Assembly (NCBI GenBank): GCA_947596085.1 | Contig: CANQEW010000005.1 | Coordinates: 30,703-94,702, forward strand | Length of the DNA stretch: 64,000 bases | DNA from: an uncultured Clostridia bacterium | GTDB taxonomy: Bacteria; Bacillota; Clostridia; Christensenellales; Aristaeellaceae | Reading direction: 5' to 3' | Part shown: piece after piece, positions 8,687 to 16,521 of the stretch | Numbering within the stretch: the first letter of the stretch is position 1 | Layout of the letters: the number at the start of each line of letters is the position of its first letter | Notes under the pieces: generated by a model | The model's database searches: none | Seen by the model: the letters and a program-made list of their open reading frames with translations, nothing else | Told to the model about the DNA's origin: nothing | Program-made: the position numbers and the translations under genes

Positions 8687-9316
8687 TCAGTCGTAGATCG
8701 CGTGGTTCTCGCCCACCAGCGCGACCACCGCGCCGCCCTTGGCCTCCGGGGAGTCCGGATGCGGCAGCAGCCACTTGTTCGTAGCGGTCAACAGGCGCGA
8801 CTCGCCCGCCGGATCGGGCTTGAATTTGAGCTCGGAATTCGTGCCCCGGGGCAGCACCACCACGCAGCGGAACTTGCCGCCCGCGTTGATCGGCGCGTAG
8901 TGCAGCGAGGTTCCATACACCTCGATCAGCGTTCCCTTCGGCGCGAGGAATGCCTCCACCTTGGCGGTGTCGTAGGTGTAGTTCTCGAAGTCGATGTCGC
9001 CCTCTTTGCCCAGCAGCAGGATCAGATCCGTGCAGGCCAGATTGACCTCGCTGTCGCGATGGTACTCCAGGCAGTTCATCACGTGATTGTCGCCGTTGCA
9101 GTAGCCGATTTCGATGGGCATGCCGCCGTAGAGCTGATCGGAGAACGCCTGGAAGATGGGCAGTGCCTCCAGCGCCGGGTCGGAGGCCACGTACACCGTG
9201 CCGCCGTCCGGGCAGGGCGTCTTCTCCATCGCCGCCTCGAGGGCCGCCAGATCGAAGCCTTTGATCACCTTGCCGTAGGGCGCGAACGCCGCGTCGAACA
9301 CCGATTGAATTTTCAT
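8687..9316 (-). CDS. DUF4867 family protein
   Basis: 209 residues from the ATG at 9316, after GAAGGAGGAAATC; the frame is open further upstream but without a ribosome site. The sequence follows the DUF4867 pattern: MKIQSVFDAAFAPYGKVIKG at the N terminus, the central GGMPIEIGYCNGDNHVMNCL and EYHRDSEVN, and CVVVLPRGTN near the end. It is a cupin-like all-beta cytoplasmic protein resembling ureidoglycolate-lyase or sugar-isomerase barrels; the His-rich strands could bind a metal. In other Firmicutes it occurs near sugar-metabolism genes (recalled, not checked). It precedes the AroE-like gene on one transcript. Its function is not established. Confidence 0.85.
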   Translation of the reverse strand: MKIQSVFDAAFAPYGKVIKGFDLAALEAAMEKTPCPDGGTVYVASDPALEALPIFQAFSDQLYGGMPIEIGYCNGDNHVMNCLEYHRDSEVNLACTDLILLLGKEGDIDFENYTYDTAKVEAFLAPKGTLIEVYGTSLHYAPINAGGKFRCVVVLPRGTNSELKFKPDPAGESRLLTATNKWLLPHPDSPEAKGGAVVALVGENHAIYD

Positions 9317-9429
9317 GTGATTTCCTCCTTCGCGTTGATTTGCTGCTTCCATTATAAAGCATTTTCGCGAAAAAGTACAGCGCAAAATCTCAACCGAAAC
9401 TTCACTTACATCCGCCGCTCGCGCGATGC

Positions 9430-9499
9430 TATAATAACCTCAACAGCGCGCTGCATCCACTGCGTAAGTCCAACTGGATGCGGCGCGCCGTTTTGTTTT
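9430..9499 (+). promoter_or_regulatory. Extended -10 promoter followed at once by an intrinsic terminator (MATE leader)
   Basis: TGC plus TATAAT (9430-9435) predicts a start near 9442. A 14-bp stem (9446-9459 with 9475-9488, one G-U pair, arm GCGCGCTGCATCCA) begins about four bases later and is followed by TTTTGTTTT (9491-9499). This is a full intrinsic terminator inside the leader, before the ribosome site AAGGAGG at 9506-9512. The upstream gene is divergent, so the hairpin cannot be its terminator. An attenuation or riboswitch-like control is inferred. Confidence 0.7.
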
Positions 9500-9520
9500 G
9501 GCTTCAAGGAGGAAACAGAG

Positions 9521-10933
9521 ATGGAAAACCGGACCAACAACTTTCTCGAAACCCAGCCCGTCGGCGCGCTGATGCGCAGATACGCGATTCCCTGTGTGAT
9601 TTCGCTGTTGGTGGCGGCGCTGTACAATATCGTCGATCAGCTCTTCATCGCCAACGCGGCCTATCTGGGCTCCCACGGCAACGCCGCCAACACGGTGGTG
9701 TTCCCGCTGACGGTCATCGCGCTGGCCATCGCCGTGATGATCGGCGACGGCTGCTGCGCGTTCGTGAGCATCTGCCTGGGCTCCGACCGGCGGGAGGATG
9801 CCCATCGCAGCGTGGGCAACGCCGCGGCGCTGTGCGTGCTGTCGAGCCTGCTGCTCACCGCCGTCTATCTGATCTTCGACGACGAAATTCTCACCCTGTT
9901 CGGCGGCCGTGTGAACGCCGAAACCTTCGCCTGTGCGAAGGAGTACTTCTTCTGGATCGCGCTGGGCGTGCCCTTCTACATGTTCGGCCAGGCGATGAAC
10001 CCGGTGATCCGCTCGGACGGCAGCCCGAAGTTCGCGATGGCCTCCACCCTCGCCGGCGCGCTGGTGAACATCGTGCTCGATCCCCTGTTCATCTTCGGCT
10101 TCCGCTGGGGCATGATGGGCGCGGCCGTGGCCACCGTGCTCGGCCAGGTGCTGACCGCCGCGCTGGCACTCTGGTATCTCTGCCGCATGAAATCGGTGCG
10201 GCTTTCGCGCGCCAGCTTCCGCCCGAGCGCCGCGGTGATCGGCCGGACGCTTTCGCTGGGCGTCTGCTCCTTCCTCTCGCAGATTTCGCTGGTGGCGGCG
10301 ATGGCGGCCATCAACAACATGCTGCGCCAGTACGGCGCGGCGGACGCGGTGTTCGGCCAGCCGCAGTACGCCCAAATCCCGATGGCGGTGGTGGGCATCG
10401 TAATGAAGTTCTTTCAGATCGTGATCTCCATCGCCGTGGGCATGGCGGCGGGCTGCATCCCCATCGTGGGCTACAATGTGGGGGCGAACCGCCCCGACCG
10501 GGCGCTCGCGCTGCTCAAGCGGCTGCTGCTGTGCGAGGCTGCCGTGGGAGCCGTGGCGCTGGGGATCGTCGAACTCTTCCCCCGCGCGCTCATCAATCTC
10601 TTTGGCGCGGCCAACGAGAGCGCGTACTACACGAGCTTTGCCGTGCGCTCGTTCCGCGTGTACCTGTCGATGATGATGCTGGCCACGGTGAACAAGGCGG
10701 CGTTCATCTATCTGCAGTCCCTCGGCAAGGCGTTCAGCTCGACGATGCTCTCCATGGTGCGCGAGGTGGCGTTCGGCGTGGGCCTGGCGCTGCTTCTGCC
10801 CCGCTTCTTCGCGCTGGACGGCGTGCTCTATTCGATGCCCGTCTCCGACATACTCACCTTCGCCATCACACTGATCGTGCTCCGGCACACGGTGCGATTC
10901 CTCAAATCCGGAAACCCGCGTCACGCGATGTAA
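9521..10933 (+). CDS. MATE-family multidrug/sodium exporter
   Basis: 470 residues from the ATG at 9521, 8 bases after AAGGAGG; the open frame runs far upstream but overlaps the divergent DUF4867 gene. Twelve hydrophobic helices form two similar halves. N-terminal features are ETQPVGALMRRYAIPCVISLL, the NIVDQLFIANA segment and the PFYMFGQAMNPVIRSDGSPK loop typical of the DinF/NorM-like MATE family. MATE proteins export cationic drugs or metabolites with Na+ or H+. The preceding leader terminator suggests its expression is induced. The substrate is not inferable. Confidence 0.92.
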   Translation: MENRTNNFLETQPVGALMRRYAIPCVISLLVAALYNIVDQLFIANAAYLGSHGNAANTVVFPLTVIALAIAVMIGDGCCAFVSICLGSDRREDAHRSVGNAAALCVLSSLLLTAVYLIFDDEILTLFGGRVNAETFACAKEYFFWIALGVPFYMFGQAMNPVIRSDGSPKFAMASTLAGALVNIVLDPLFIFGFRWGMMGAAVATVLGQVLTAALALWYLCRMKSVRLSRASFRPSAAVIGRTLSLGVCSFLSQISLVAAMAAINNMLRQYGAADAVFGQPQYAQIPMAVVGIVMKFFQIVISIAVGMAAGCIPIVGYNVGANRPDRALALLKRLLLCEAAVGAVALGIVELFPRALINLFGAANESAYYTSFAVRSFRVYLSMMMLATVNKAAFIYLQSLGKAFSSTMLSMVREVAFGVGLALLLPRFFALDGVLYSMPVSDILTFAITLIVLRHTVRFLKSGNPRHAM

Positions 10934-10973
10934 CGCGGGGCGCGCGACGTGGCAATGGGTCTCCGCGAGCGCC

Positions 10974-11561
10974 TCATCCGGCCAAAATGGCGTACACGCA
11001 TTCCAGCAACGTCAGGGCCAGGGCGATGTTGATGGGGCGGTAGTGCCGAAGATAGATCTTCTGGATCGCCATTCCCGCGCCGATCCACGCCGAGGTCGCG
11101 ATGGTTCCCAGGGTGGCGATTCCGAGCTCAAAGAGGATCAGCACCCACAGGGACGTGCTGTAGTCCGTCACATATCCGGTCAGGGCCGTGATGCCGAACA
11201 GGTAGATCTTCACGTTGACGAATTGCAGCACGAATCCCTTCCAGAAGGACGCCGCCTTGTCCGCGTCGCCCTCGTCCGGGCGGCTGATCGCGATATGAAT
11301 CGCCAGCCACAGGATGTACGCGGCGCCGACGTACTTCATCACCCCCAGCATGCTCGGCAGAAAGCTGCTAACGCCGTAGACGAACACCGCGCAAATCAGT
11401 TCGACGACGTAGTATCCCGCGAATATGCCGAGGAACAGGGGGCTGCCCTTCTTCCAGCCGTAGTTGGTTACGGTGTTCAGCGCGAGTATGTTCCCCGGAC
11501 CGGGAGTGAACGCGTTGATGATGGAAAACAACAGCAGATGACCGATCGCATAGCCAGGCAT
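10974..11561 (-). CDS. LysE/RhtB-family exporter
   Basis: 195 residues, six hydrophobic helices. The N-terminal NAFTPGPGNILALNTVTNYG is the signature of the LysE/RhtB superfamily, and FVNVKIYLFGITALTGYV follows in the middle. These proteins export amino acids and related small molecules. The start has GGAAGGAGGCG upstream. A TATAAT lies at 11586-11591 (minus) with a poor -35, which fits an activated promoter. It is co-oriented with the LysR gene 88 bases upstream, whose product is the likely regulator; a palindrome matching one before the SemiSWEET gene lies 78-92 bases from the start. Confidence 0.88.
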   Translation of the reverse strand: MPGYAIGHLLLFSIINAFTPGPGNILALNTVTNYGWKKGSPLFLGIFAGYYVVELICAVFVYGVSSFLPSMLGVMKYVGAAYILWLAIHIAISRPDEGDADKAASFWKGFVLQFVNVKIYLFGITALTGYVTDYSTSLWVLILFELGIATLGTIATSAWIGAGMAIQKIYLRHYRPINIALALTLLECVYAILAG

Positions 11562-11638
11562 AAGCGGCGCCTCCTTCCGCTCATCATTATACAGCGGCGG
11601 AGCGTGCGATAGGTAATATTGTTTATGTATGACTTTTT

Positions 11639-11653
11639 ATAGGATTTTCCTAT
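11639..11653. promoter_or_regulatory. Candidate LysR operator before the LysE-type gene
   Basis: Inverted repeat ATAGGA-TTT-TCCTAT, overlapping the lysR stop codon. A further half-site ATAGG is at 11609-11613. An 18-bp palindrome with the same half-sites lies at 13035-13052 at almost the same distance from another start codon. Confidence 0.6.
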
Positions 11654-12558
11654 GTATCATTTCGCCGATACTGCAATAGAGCATCAATGTAAATCTCGCT
11701 CAGTTCCGACAGCTTCCGGTCCCGGTTCAGGAGATAGCCGATCCGCATGGTTTCCTCCTCCTCGAGGGGGATGGAGACAATCGAATCGCCGTGCAGGTAT
11801 TTGGGGAATATCCCGCTGGAAATCGTATAGCCGTCCAGTCCGATCATGAGATTTACGATCGCGGCCCGGTCGCTGATCTTGATGCTCTTGTCCACGGTTT
11901 CATCGCTGAACAGTTCTTCCGCGAAATCCGAGGACGCATAGGCGCCCTGCACGAAGCTCAGCCGGGGATAGGGCTTCAGATCCTTCAGCGTCAATTTCTC
12001 CCGCTCTGCCAGCGGGTGCTCCCTGCGCAGGAAAACGTGCGGAGCCGCTCTGAACAGTTCGTGGAACTCCAGATCGCATTCCTCAAAGCTCCTTCGCAGC
12101 ACATTTTCATTGCGCTCGCAGAGGTAGAGGACCCCCAGATCGCAAAAGCGATTCCTGACATCTTCGATGATCTGATGCGTCTGCGTCTCGTTCAGTATGA
12201 ATTCGTACCGCTCCTGTCCGAATCGCTGCACCAGTTCCACAAAGGCGTTCGCCGCGAAGGTGTAATGCTGCGTGGACACGCAAAAGCGCGTCTTGGCCGG
12301 CCGGTCGCTCACATATCTGGATTCCAGCAGTTCCATCTGCTGCACGACCTGTCTGGCGTATCCCAGGAATTCCATGCCCTCGGCCGTCAGCGCGACGCCC
12401 GTGCGGCAACGGTTAAAAATCGTGATCTTGGCTTCCCGTTCCACTTCCCTGATGGCTTCGGACAGGCTGGGCTGCGAAATGAACCGCGCCTTGGCGGCCT
12501 CGGTGATCGAGCCCTTCTCCGCGACGGTGATCAGGTATCTCAATTGCTGCAGTGTCAT
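11650..12558 (-). CDS. LysR-family transcriptional regulator
   Basis: 302 residues from the second of two close ATGs (12558), 8 bases after GGGAG; the longer frame to 12621 is rejected because it runs through the promoter. The winged-helix DNA-binding domain is at 1-60 (MTLQQLRYLITVAEKGSITE then SQPSLSEAIREVEREAKITI). A type-2 periplasmic-like effector domain follows (about 90-295). It is transcribed in the same direction as the downstream LysE-type exporter. LysR proteins usually activate in response to a small co-inducer; export control of that metabolite is the simplest reading. Confidence 0.92.
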   Translation of the reverse strand: MTLQQLRYLITVAEKGSITEAAKARFISQPSLSEAIREVEREAKITIFNRCRTGVALTAEGMEFLGYARQVVQQMELLESRYVSDRPAKTRFCVSTQHYTFAANAFVELVQRFGQERYEFILNETQTHQIIEDVRNRFCDLGVLYLCERNENVLRRSFEECDLEFHELFRAAPHVFLRREHPLAEREKLTLKDLKPYPRLSFVQGAYASSDFAEELFSDETVDKSIKISDRAAIVNLMIGLDGYTISSGIFPKYLHGDSIVSIPLEEEETMRIGYLLNRDRKLSELSEIYIDALLQYRRNDT

Positions 12559-12583
12559 ATTCATCTCTCCCATCGGCATTTCC

Positions 12584-12612
12584 ATTATAGATTGGAATCC
12601 GGCCGAACGCAA
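12584..12612 (-). promoter_or_regulatory. Promoter of the lysR gene
   Basis: Read on the minus strand: TTGCGT (12612-12607), 17 bases, TATAAT (12589-12584). Confidence 0.75.
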
Positions 12613-12615
12613 GCC

Positions 12616-12664
12616 CGGCAAAAGCGGAAGTCCGCGTCACGTCATGTGGCGCGGACTTCCGCTT
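12616..12664 (-). terminator. Terminator of the SemiSWEET-like gene
   Basis: Perfect 15-bp stem (12622-12636 with 12650-12664, arm AGCGGAAGTCCGCG) with a 13-base loop. On the minus strand it is followed by CTTTTGCC. It lies 12 bases after the stop codon at 12676. Confidence 0.85.
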
Positions 12665-12675
12665 CTGAAAACCCA

Positions 12676-12951
12676 TTACGCTTTATGCTGATGGTCGCTG
12701 TGCAGGTTGATGAAATACACGATCAGGTTCGCCGTCACGAACACCAGATTCAGCAGGTAGATCGCGAGCACGTAGCTATAGTTACCGGACATGACCTTGG
12801 CCGAGATGCCCGCGATATAGCCGGTGATGATGAGCAGAATGAAGGGCAGGCTCATGGCCTTCGCGCTATGGGCCTTGATGTTCTTCACGACCGACATCGG
12901 CCAGGACAGCCCAAAGCAGATCAGCATCACGGATTCGAAAATTTCAACCAT
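12676..12951 (-). CDS. SemiSWEET/PQ-loop-like small membrane protein
   Basis: 91 residues with three hydrophobic helices (about 5-20, 33-52, 60-82), the SemiSWEET size. The first helix carries GLSWPMSVVKNIKAHSAKAM, the place of the PQ-loop proline in MtN3/SWEET half-transporters, and the third carries an Asn (LLNLVFVTANLIVYF) as the family does. SemiSWEETs dimerise to move sugars; homologues in gut Firmicutes are mostly uncharacterised. The ATG follows AAGGGGGAAACGACGAA. An 18-bp palindrome 84-101 bases upstream matches the one before the LysE-type gene, so the same LysR may control both. Confidence 0.75.
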   Translation of the reverse strand: MVEIFESVMLICFGLSWPMSVVKNIKAHSAKAMSLPFILLIITGYIAGISAKVMSGNYSYVLAIYLLNLVFVTANLIVYFINLHSDHQHKA

Positions 12952-13034
12952 TTCGTCGTTTCCCCCTTGCTTTCGTTGCGCATCTATTGTATCATAATTT
13001 TTATGGATGTAAAATATCGAATAATGATTAAATA

Positions 13035-13052
13035 TATAGGATATATCCTATA
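13035..13052. promoter_or_regulatory. Perfect 18-bp palindrome, candidate LysR operator
   Basis: TATAGGATATATCCTATA. It lies 84-101 bases before the SemiSWEET start and shares ATAGGA/TCCTAT half-sites with 11639-11653. The surrounding 12970-13100 stretch is markedly AT-rich. Confidence 0.6.
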
Positions 13053-13109
13053 ATAATGCGGCAGTGGGGCTGGTTTAAAAGCTATGGATGTACATAAATT
13101 AAAAAAGTT

Positions 13110-13320
13110 AGTGGCGGCTGTTTCGGTTTGGAAAGCTTTGCTTTCCAAACCGAAAAGCGCAGCGGCGGCCCGCCATGGATGGCGATGCAAGGTTGGTACG
13201 GAATGTCCGGCTTGATTGCTTCGCGGGCCGCCGGGGTAAGCTGGGCGCTGCCCAGACCCACCAAAGGGGCATCGCCCCTTTGGAATCCCGGCTGCTGCCG
13301 CGCTTAGGCGCGGGGTCTAG
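13110..13320 (+). repeat. Intergenic hairpin-rich repeat element, copy A
   Basis: Untranslated stretch between the SemiSWEET operator and the second lysR gene. In order it holds a 16-bp hairpin with TTT loop (13121-13155), GGCGGCCCGCC and GCGGGCCGCC blocks, a CTGGGC/GCCCAG hairpin (13241-13255), CAGACCCACCAAAG, a 10-bp hairpin (13261-13283), CTTTGGAATCCC and CTGCTGCCGCG. The same ordered blocks occur inverted at 61530-61836 (copy B), where the stems have different sequences. No open reading frame with a ribosome site is visible. The family is not recognised. Confidence 0.65.
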
Positions 13321-13365
13321 GGATTGACTGATGTGCACATTGGAACCAATGGATTGGAGGGAATC

Positions 13366-14241
13366 ATGGAATTACAGCAGCTTCGTTACTTTCTGGAGGT
13401 GGCACGCACCCAGCACATGACCCGCAGCGCCGAACGTCTACACATCGCCCAGCCATCGCTATCGCAGTCCATCAAGCGTTTGGAGTGGGAACTGGGGGTG
13501 GCATTATTCGCGTCGCGTGGGCGCAACATCGTACTCACCGAACAGGGCAAGTTCCTGCGCGACCGCCTCGAGCCCATCCTCGACCGGCTGGACGCGCTGC
13601 CCGAGCAGCTTCGCGCGCTGAATGATCCGGAACGCACGACGCTGCGGTTACACGTGACCGCCGCCACGCGCCTGGTCTCTGAGGCGATCATCGCCTACCG
13701 CCGCGAACATGAAAAGCTGGGCTTTCAATTCCTACAGGCGGAGGACGCGCACCTATTCGACATCAGCGTCGAGGGGCGCTCCGCGCTTGCCGCCGCGCCG
13801 GAAGGCGCGTTTCAATTGGACGAGCCCATCTACCTGGCCGTGCCCGACTCGCCGCGCTTCGCGGGCGTGCATCGCGCGCGACTGGCGGATTTCCGCGAGG
13901 CAAAGTTCATCAGCCTGATCGCGCAGAAGCAGTTTCGGCAGGACTGCGACCGCTTTTGCGCCGAGGCGGGCTTCAGCCCGCGCATTTCCTTCGAGAGCGA
14001 CAGTCCGGAGACGGTGCGCAACATGATCGCCGCGCACATGGGCGTGGGCTTCTGGCCGGCGTTCACCTGGGGCGAGCTGCGGGGCGAGGGCATGAAGCTG
14101 TTGGAGCTCTCTGAGCCCGAATGCCGGCGCGGCATCTTGATCCGTCGCGGGCAAAACCGCGTGGATTCCCGCGCGGTCGATCACTTCTATGCATTTTTAT
14201 GCGAATGGTTTACCCGCAGGGCGCGGGAGGCGGGCCGGTAG
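13366..14241 (+). CDS. LysR-family transcriptional regulator (second)
   Basis: 291 residues from the ATG at 13366, 5 bases after GGAGG; the frame from 13324 is rejected. The N terminus MELQQLRYFLEVARTQHMTR with SQSIKRLEWELG is the LysR winged helix. The effector domain (about 90-285) is of the YwbI/CynR-like group. It stands alone: copy A of the repeat is upstream and a convergent operon downstream, so no target gene is suggested by position. Confidence 0.9.
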   Translation: MELQQLRYFLEVARTQHMTRSAERLHIAQPSLSQSIKRLEWELGVALFASRGRNIVLTEQGKFLRDRLEPILDRLDALPEQLRALNDPERTTLRLHVTAATRLVSEAIIAYRREHEKLGFQFLQAEDAHLFDISVEGRSALAAAPEGAFQLDEPIYLAVPDSPRFAGVHRARLADFREAKFISLIAQKQFRQDCDRFCAEAGFSPRISFESDSPETVRNMIAAHMGVGFWPAFTWGELRGEGMKLLELSEPECRRGILIRRGQNRVDSRAVDHFYAFLCEWFTRRAREAGR

Positions 14242-14271
14242 GCGCGCGCGAAACTTCGCCGCGATGGGCGG

Positions 14272-15846
14272 CTAGTTGGTCATGAATTCGATGCCGTTGA
14301 GCATATCTCCCACGCGCAATCCGCTGAGGCCCCCCAGCGAGCGCTTGGACAGCACCGTGCCGTTGCGGAACACCAGGCCCAGCAGCGGCAGCCGCTCCAC
14401 CACCAGCATTTGTATCTGACTATAGATGGAGCGCAATTCCTCCTCGGTCTGCGCCGTTGCGACCTGTGCGAGCAGCAGCTCCATATCGTCGTTTCGGAAG
14501 CTGTTCATATTCAGGGTTCCGCCTGCCTTCAAAAGCGGCGAGAGATCCGGTATCTCACTCAGCTGAATGCCCACCAGCGCCAGATCGTAATTGCCGTTCT
14601 TGATCTCCTGCACGCACTTCGACTTGGTGTACACCGTCACCCGTGCATTCACGCCCACCTGCTGAAGATAGGACGCCACGAGATCCGCCGCGTTCTCGCG
14701 AACGTTGCTCGTCGGCTCGTTATAGGTGACGATGTTCACCGTGAGATCGCGCAGGATCACGCTTTCAATTTTATTGAGCATGCCGTCGCCGGTGAGATCC
14801 TTCCAGCCGCACTCCAACAGCAGCTGCAGCGCGCGCTCCGGGCTATAGTAGTACACGGCGCTTTGGCTCTCGTACAGCCATCCGCCGGGATTGACCGGCA
14901 CCTCGCACTGCACGCCCATGCCCAGATAGGCGTTCTCCGCGATGGACGCGCGGTCCAGCGCGTACATCACCGCCTGGCGCATCCGAATGTCGCCCATCAC
15001 GCTGGTATCCTGCAAATTCGGGATCAGCATTTCGTAATTGTTGGTCTGGTAGTCCATGCTGGTCAGATCGGCCAGCTTGCGGTTGACCGCCGCCTTGTTC
15101 GACTGCGTGCAGAGAATGTTGATCTCATTGGTGCGCAGTGCCTCCAGCGCGTCGCCGCTGTCGGCGTAGTTGACCGCCGCGACGCTGTGAATCTGGGGGT
15201 CCTTCTTCCACCACAGCGGATTGGCCTCCAGCCGCACGCCGATGCCCGTGTAGTATTGCGTATACCAGTACGGGCCCGTGCCGCGGGGCATGGCGTCGGC
15301 GATGGTGGAGCTCTGCACCACGGGGAAGGTCATCGCGTAGAGCGCACCGTAACCGGACATGCGGAAGGTCACGCGCAGCGTGCGCTCATCCACAGCCTCC
15401 ATCTCCTTGATCAGCGAAACGCGGCCGTAGTAGGGGTTGTCCTCGCTGCCGTTCAAGAAGCGCTGGTAGCTCGTCACCACCTCCATCGCCGTGAGCGGCG
15501 CGCCGTTGTGGAACACGATGCCCGAGCGCAGCGTAAACGTCCAGGTGCTGCCATCCTTCGTCCAGCTGTCGGCCAGCAGCGGAACGGGCTTCATGTCGTC
15601 GTCCAGCTCCACCACGGATTCAAACACCAACTGGTTCAGGCTCACCAGATCACGCTCCGTGCACAAGAACGGATTGATCTCCACACCGCGCGCGGCCACG
15701 TAGCCCAGCCGCAGGTCCGCGTCCATGTTGATGGTGGGCTGAACGAAGTAGTCGCCCTCGATGGCCGGGGCTTCCTCCGCCAGCGCCGCGCAGGGCAGCA
15801 GCAGGCACAGCAGCAACGCCAGCGCGCGCCTAGCGCCCATCCGCAT
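14272..15846 (-). CDS. Family 5 (peptide/oligopeptide-type) ABC substrate-binding protein
   Basis: 524 residues from ATG 15846; a second in-frame ATG two codons later is an equal candidate. A signal peptide (ARRALALLLCLLLPCAALAEE) is present without a clear lipobox cysteine, unusual for a Gram-positive binding protein. The mature part is a full SBP_bac_5 (DppA/OppA) fold: LADSWTKDGSTWTFTLRSGI, FHNGAPLTAMEV, MRQAVMYALDRASI. There is no permease or ATPase gene beside it. It overlaps the 3' end of the lytic transglycosylase gene by 17 bases and ends a polA-coaE-slt operon, so a wall-peptide role is a reasonable guess. Confidence 0.85.
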   Translation of the reverse strand: MRMGARRALALLLCLLLPCAALAEEAPAIEGDYFVQPTINMDADLRLGYVAARGVEINPFLCTERDLVSLNQLVFESVVELDDDMKPVPLLADSWTKDGSTWTFTLRSGIVFHNGAPLTAMEVVTSYQRFLNGSEDNPYYGRVSLIKEMEAVDERTLRVTFRMSGYGALYAMTFPVVQSSTIADAMPRGTGPYWYTQYYTGIGVRLEANPLWWKKDPQIHSVAAVNYADSGDALEALRTNEINILCTQSNKAAVNRKLADLTSMDYQTNNYEMLIPNLQDTSVMGDIRMRQAVMYALDRASIAENAYLGMGVQCEVPVNPGGWLYESQSAVYYYSPERALQLLLECGWKDLTGDGMLNKIESVILRDLTVNIVTYNEPTSNVRENAADLVASYLQQVGVNARVTVYTKSKCVQEIKNGNYDLALVGIQLSEIPDLSPLLKAGGTLNMNSFRNDDMELLLAQVATAQTEEELRSIYSQIQMLVVERLPLLGLVFRNGTVLSKRSLGGLSGLRVGDMLNGIEFMTN

Positions 15847-16507
15847 GCTCTGTAAGATTGACCCCGTAGATCTCCTTGTACTTATCATAGAAATTCAACA
15901 CTCGCTCTATGTACGTATTCGCGTTTTCGCCGGGAATGACCGCGAGCGTCCGGCCGTCCGGGCTGTACGCGGGATCCTTGAGCCATCGATCCACATCGCC
16001 CTGTCCGGAGTGATAAGCCACGGAGCTGCACGTCATGTCGCCGTTGTAGCGGTTCATCAGAAAGCCCATGTACCAGCAGCCGTAGCGGATGTTCGTCGCG
16101 GGGTCGTAGAGGCAGCCCTCCGTGTAGGTATCCCCGAACTTGCCCGCGATCCACTCGCCGGTCTCGGGCATGATCTGCATCAATCCCTGCGCGTTCACGC
16201 CGGACGTCGCGTCCGCGCGGAAGCTGGATTCCGACATGATGATCGCCGCGATGTAGCAGGGTTCCAGCCCCTGCTCCCCCGCGTACTGCTGAATCAGCTC
16301 CCGGTACGCGATGGGATACGCCTGCAGCGTCTCTCTCAGCAGGCGGTCGCGCTTGACGTTGCCGTACCATGCAACCAATCCCACCGCCAGCGCGACTACC
16401 AACAGCGCCGCCAATACCTTTCCCCACGCGCTCCGCCGCCTGCGCCTGCGCCGCCGGGGACGCGGCGGGGGCTGGCGGTAGCGCTCATAGCCCGTTCTTC
16501 TCTGCAT
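15830..16507 (-). CDS. Membrane-anchored lytic transglycosylase (SLT domain)
   Basis: 225 residues from the ATG at 16507 (GGAGGAAGT just upstream). An ATG at 16525 overlaps the coaE stop as ATGA but has no ribosome site. A short Arg/Pro-rich cytoplasmic tail precedes one membrane helix (VLAALLVVALAVGLVAWYG) and then the SLT fold. The catalytic Glu is in IIMSESSFRADATSG, followed by GLMQIMPETGEW, YDPATNIRYGCWYMG and AYHSGQGDVDRWL. It cleaves peptidoglycan glycan strands to 1,6-anhydro products outside the membrane. This enzyme next to coaE is a recurring Clostridia arrangement. Confidence 0.92.
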   Translation of the reverse strand: MQRRTGYERYRQPPPRPRRRRRRRRSAWGKVLAALLVVALAVGLVAWYGNVKRDRLLRETLQAYPIAYRELIQQYAGEQGLEPCYIAAIIMSESSFRADATSGVNAQGLMQIMPETGEWIAGKFGDTYTEGCLYDPATNIRYGCWYMGFLMNRYNGDMTCSSVAYHSGQGDVDRWLKDPAYSPDGRTLAVIPGENANTYIERVLNFYDKYKEIYGVNLTEHADGR

Positions 16508-16521
16508 ACTTCCTCCGTAAC

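Noticed and set aside
11586..11614. Constitutive promoter for the LysE-type gene
   Set aside because: TATAAT is present but no -35 resembling TTGACA lies at 16-18 bases; an activator-dependent promoter is more likely.
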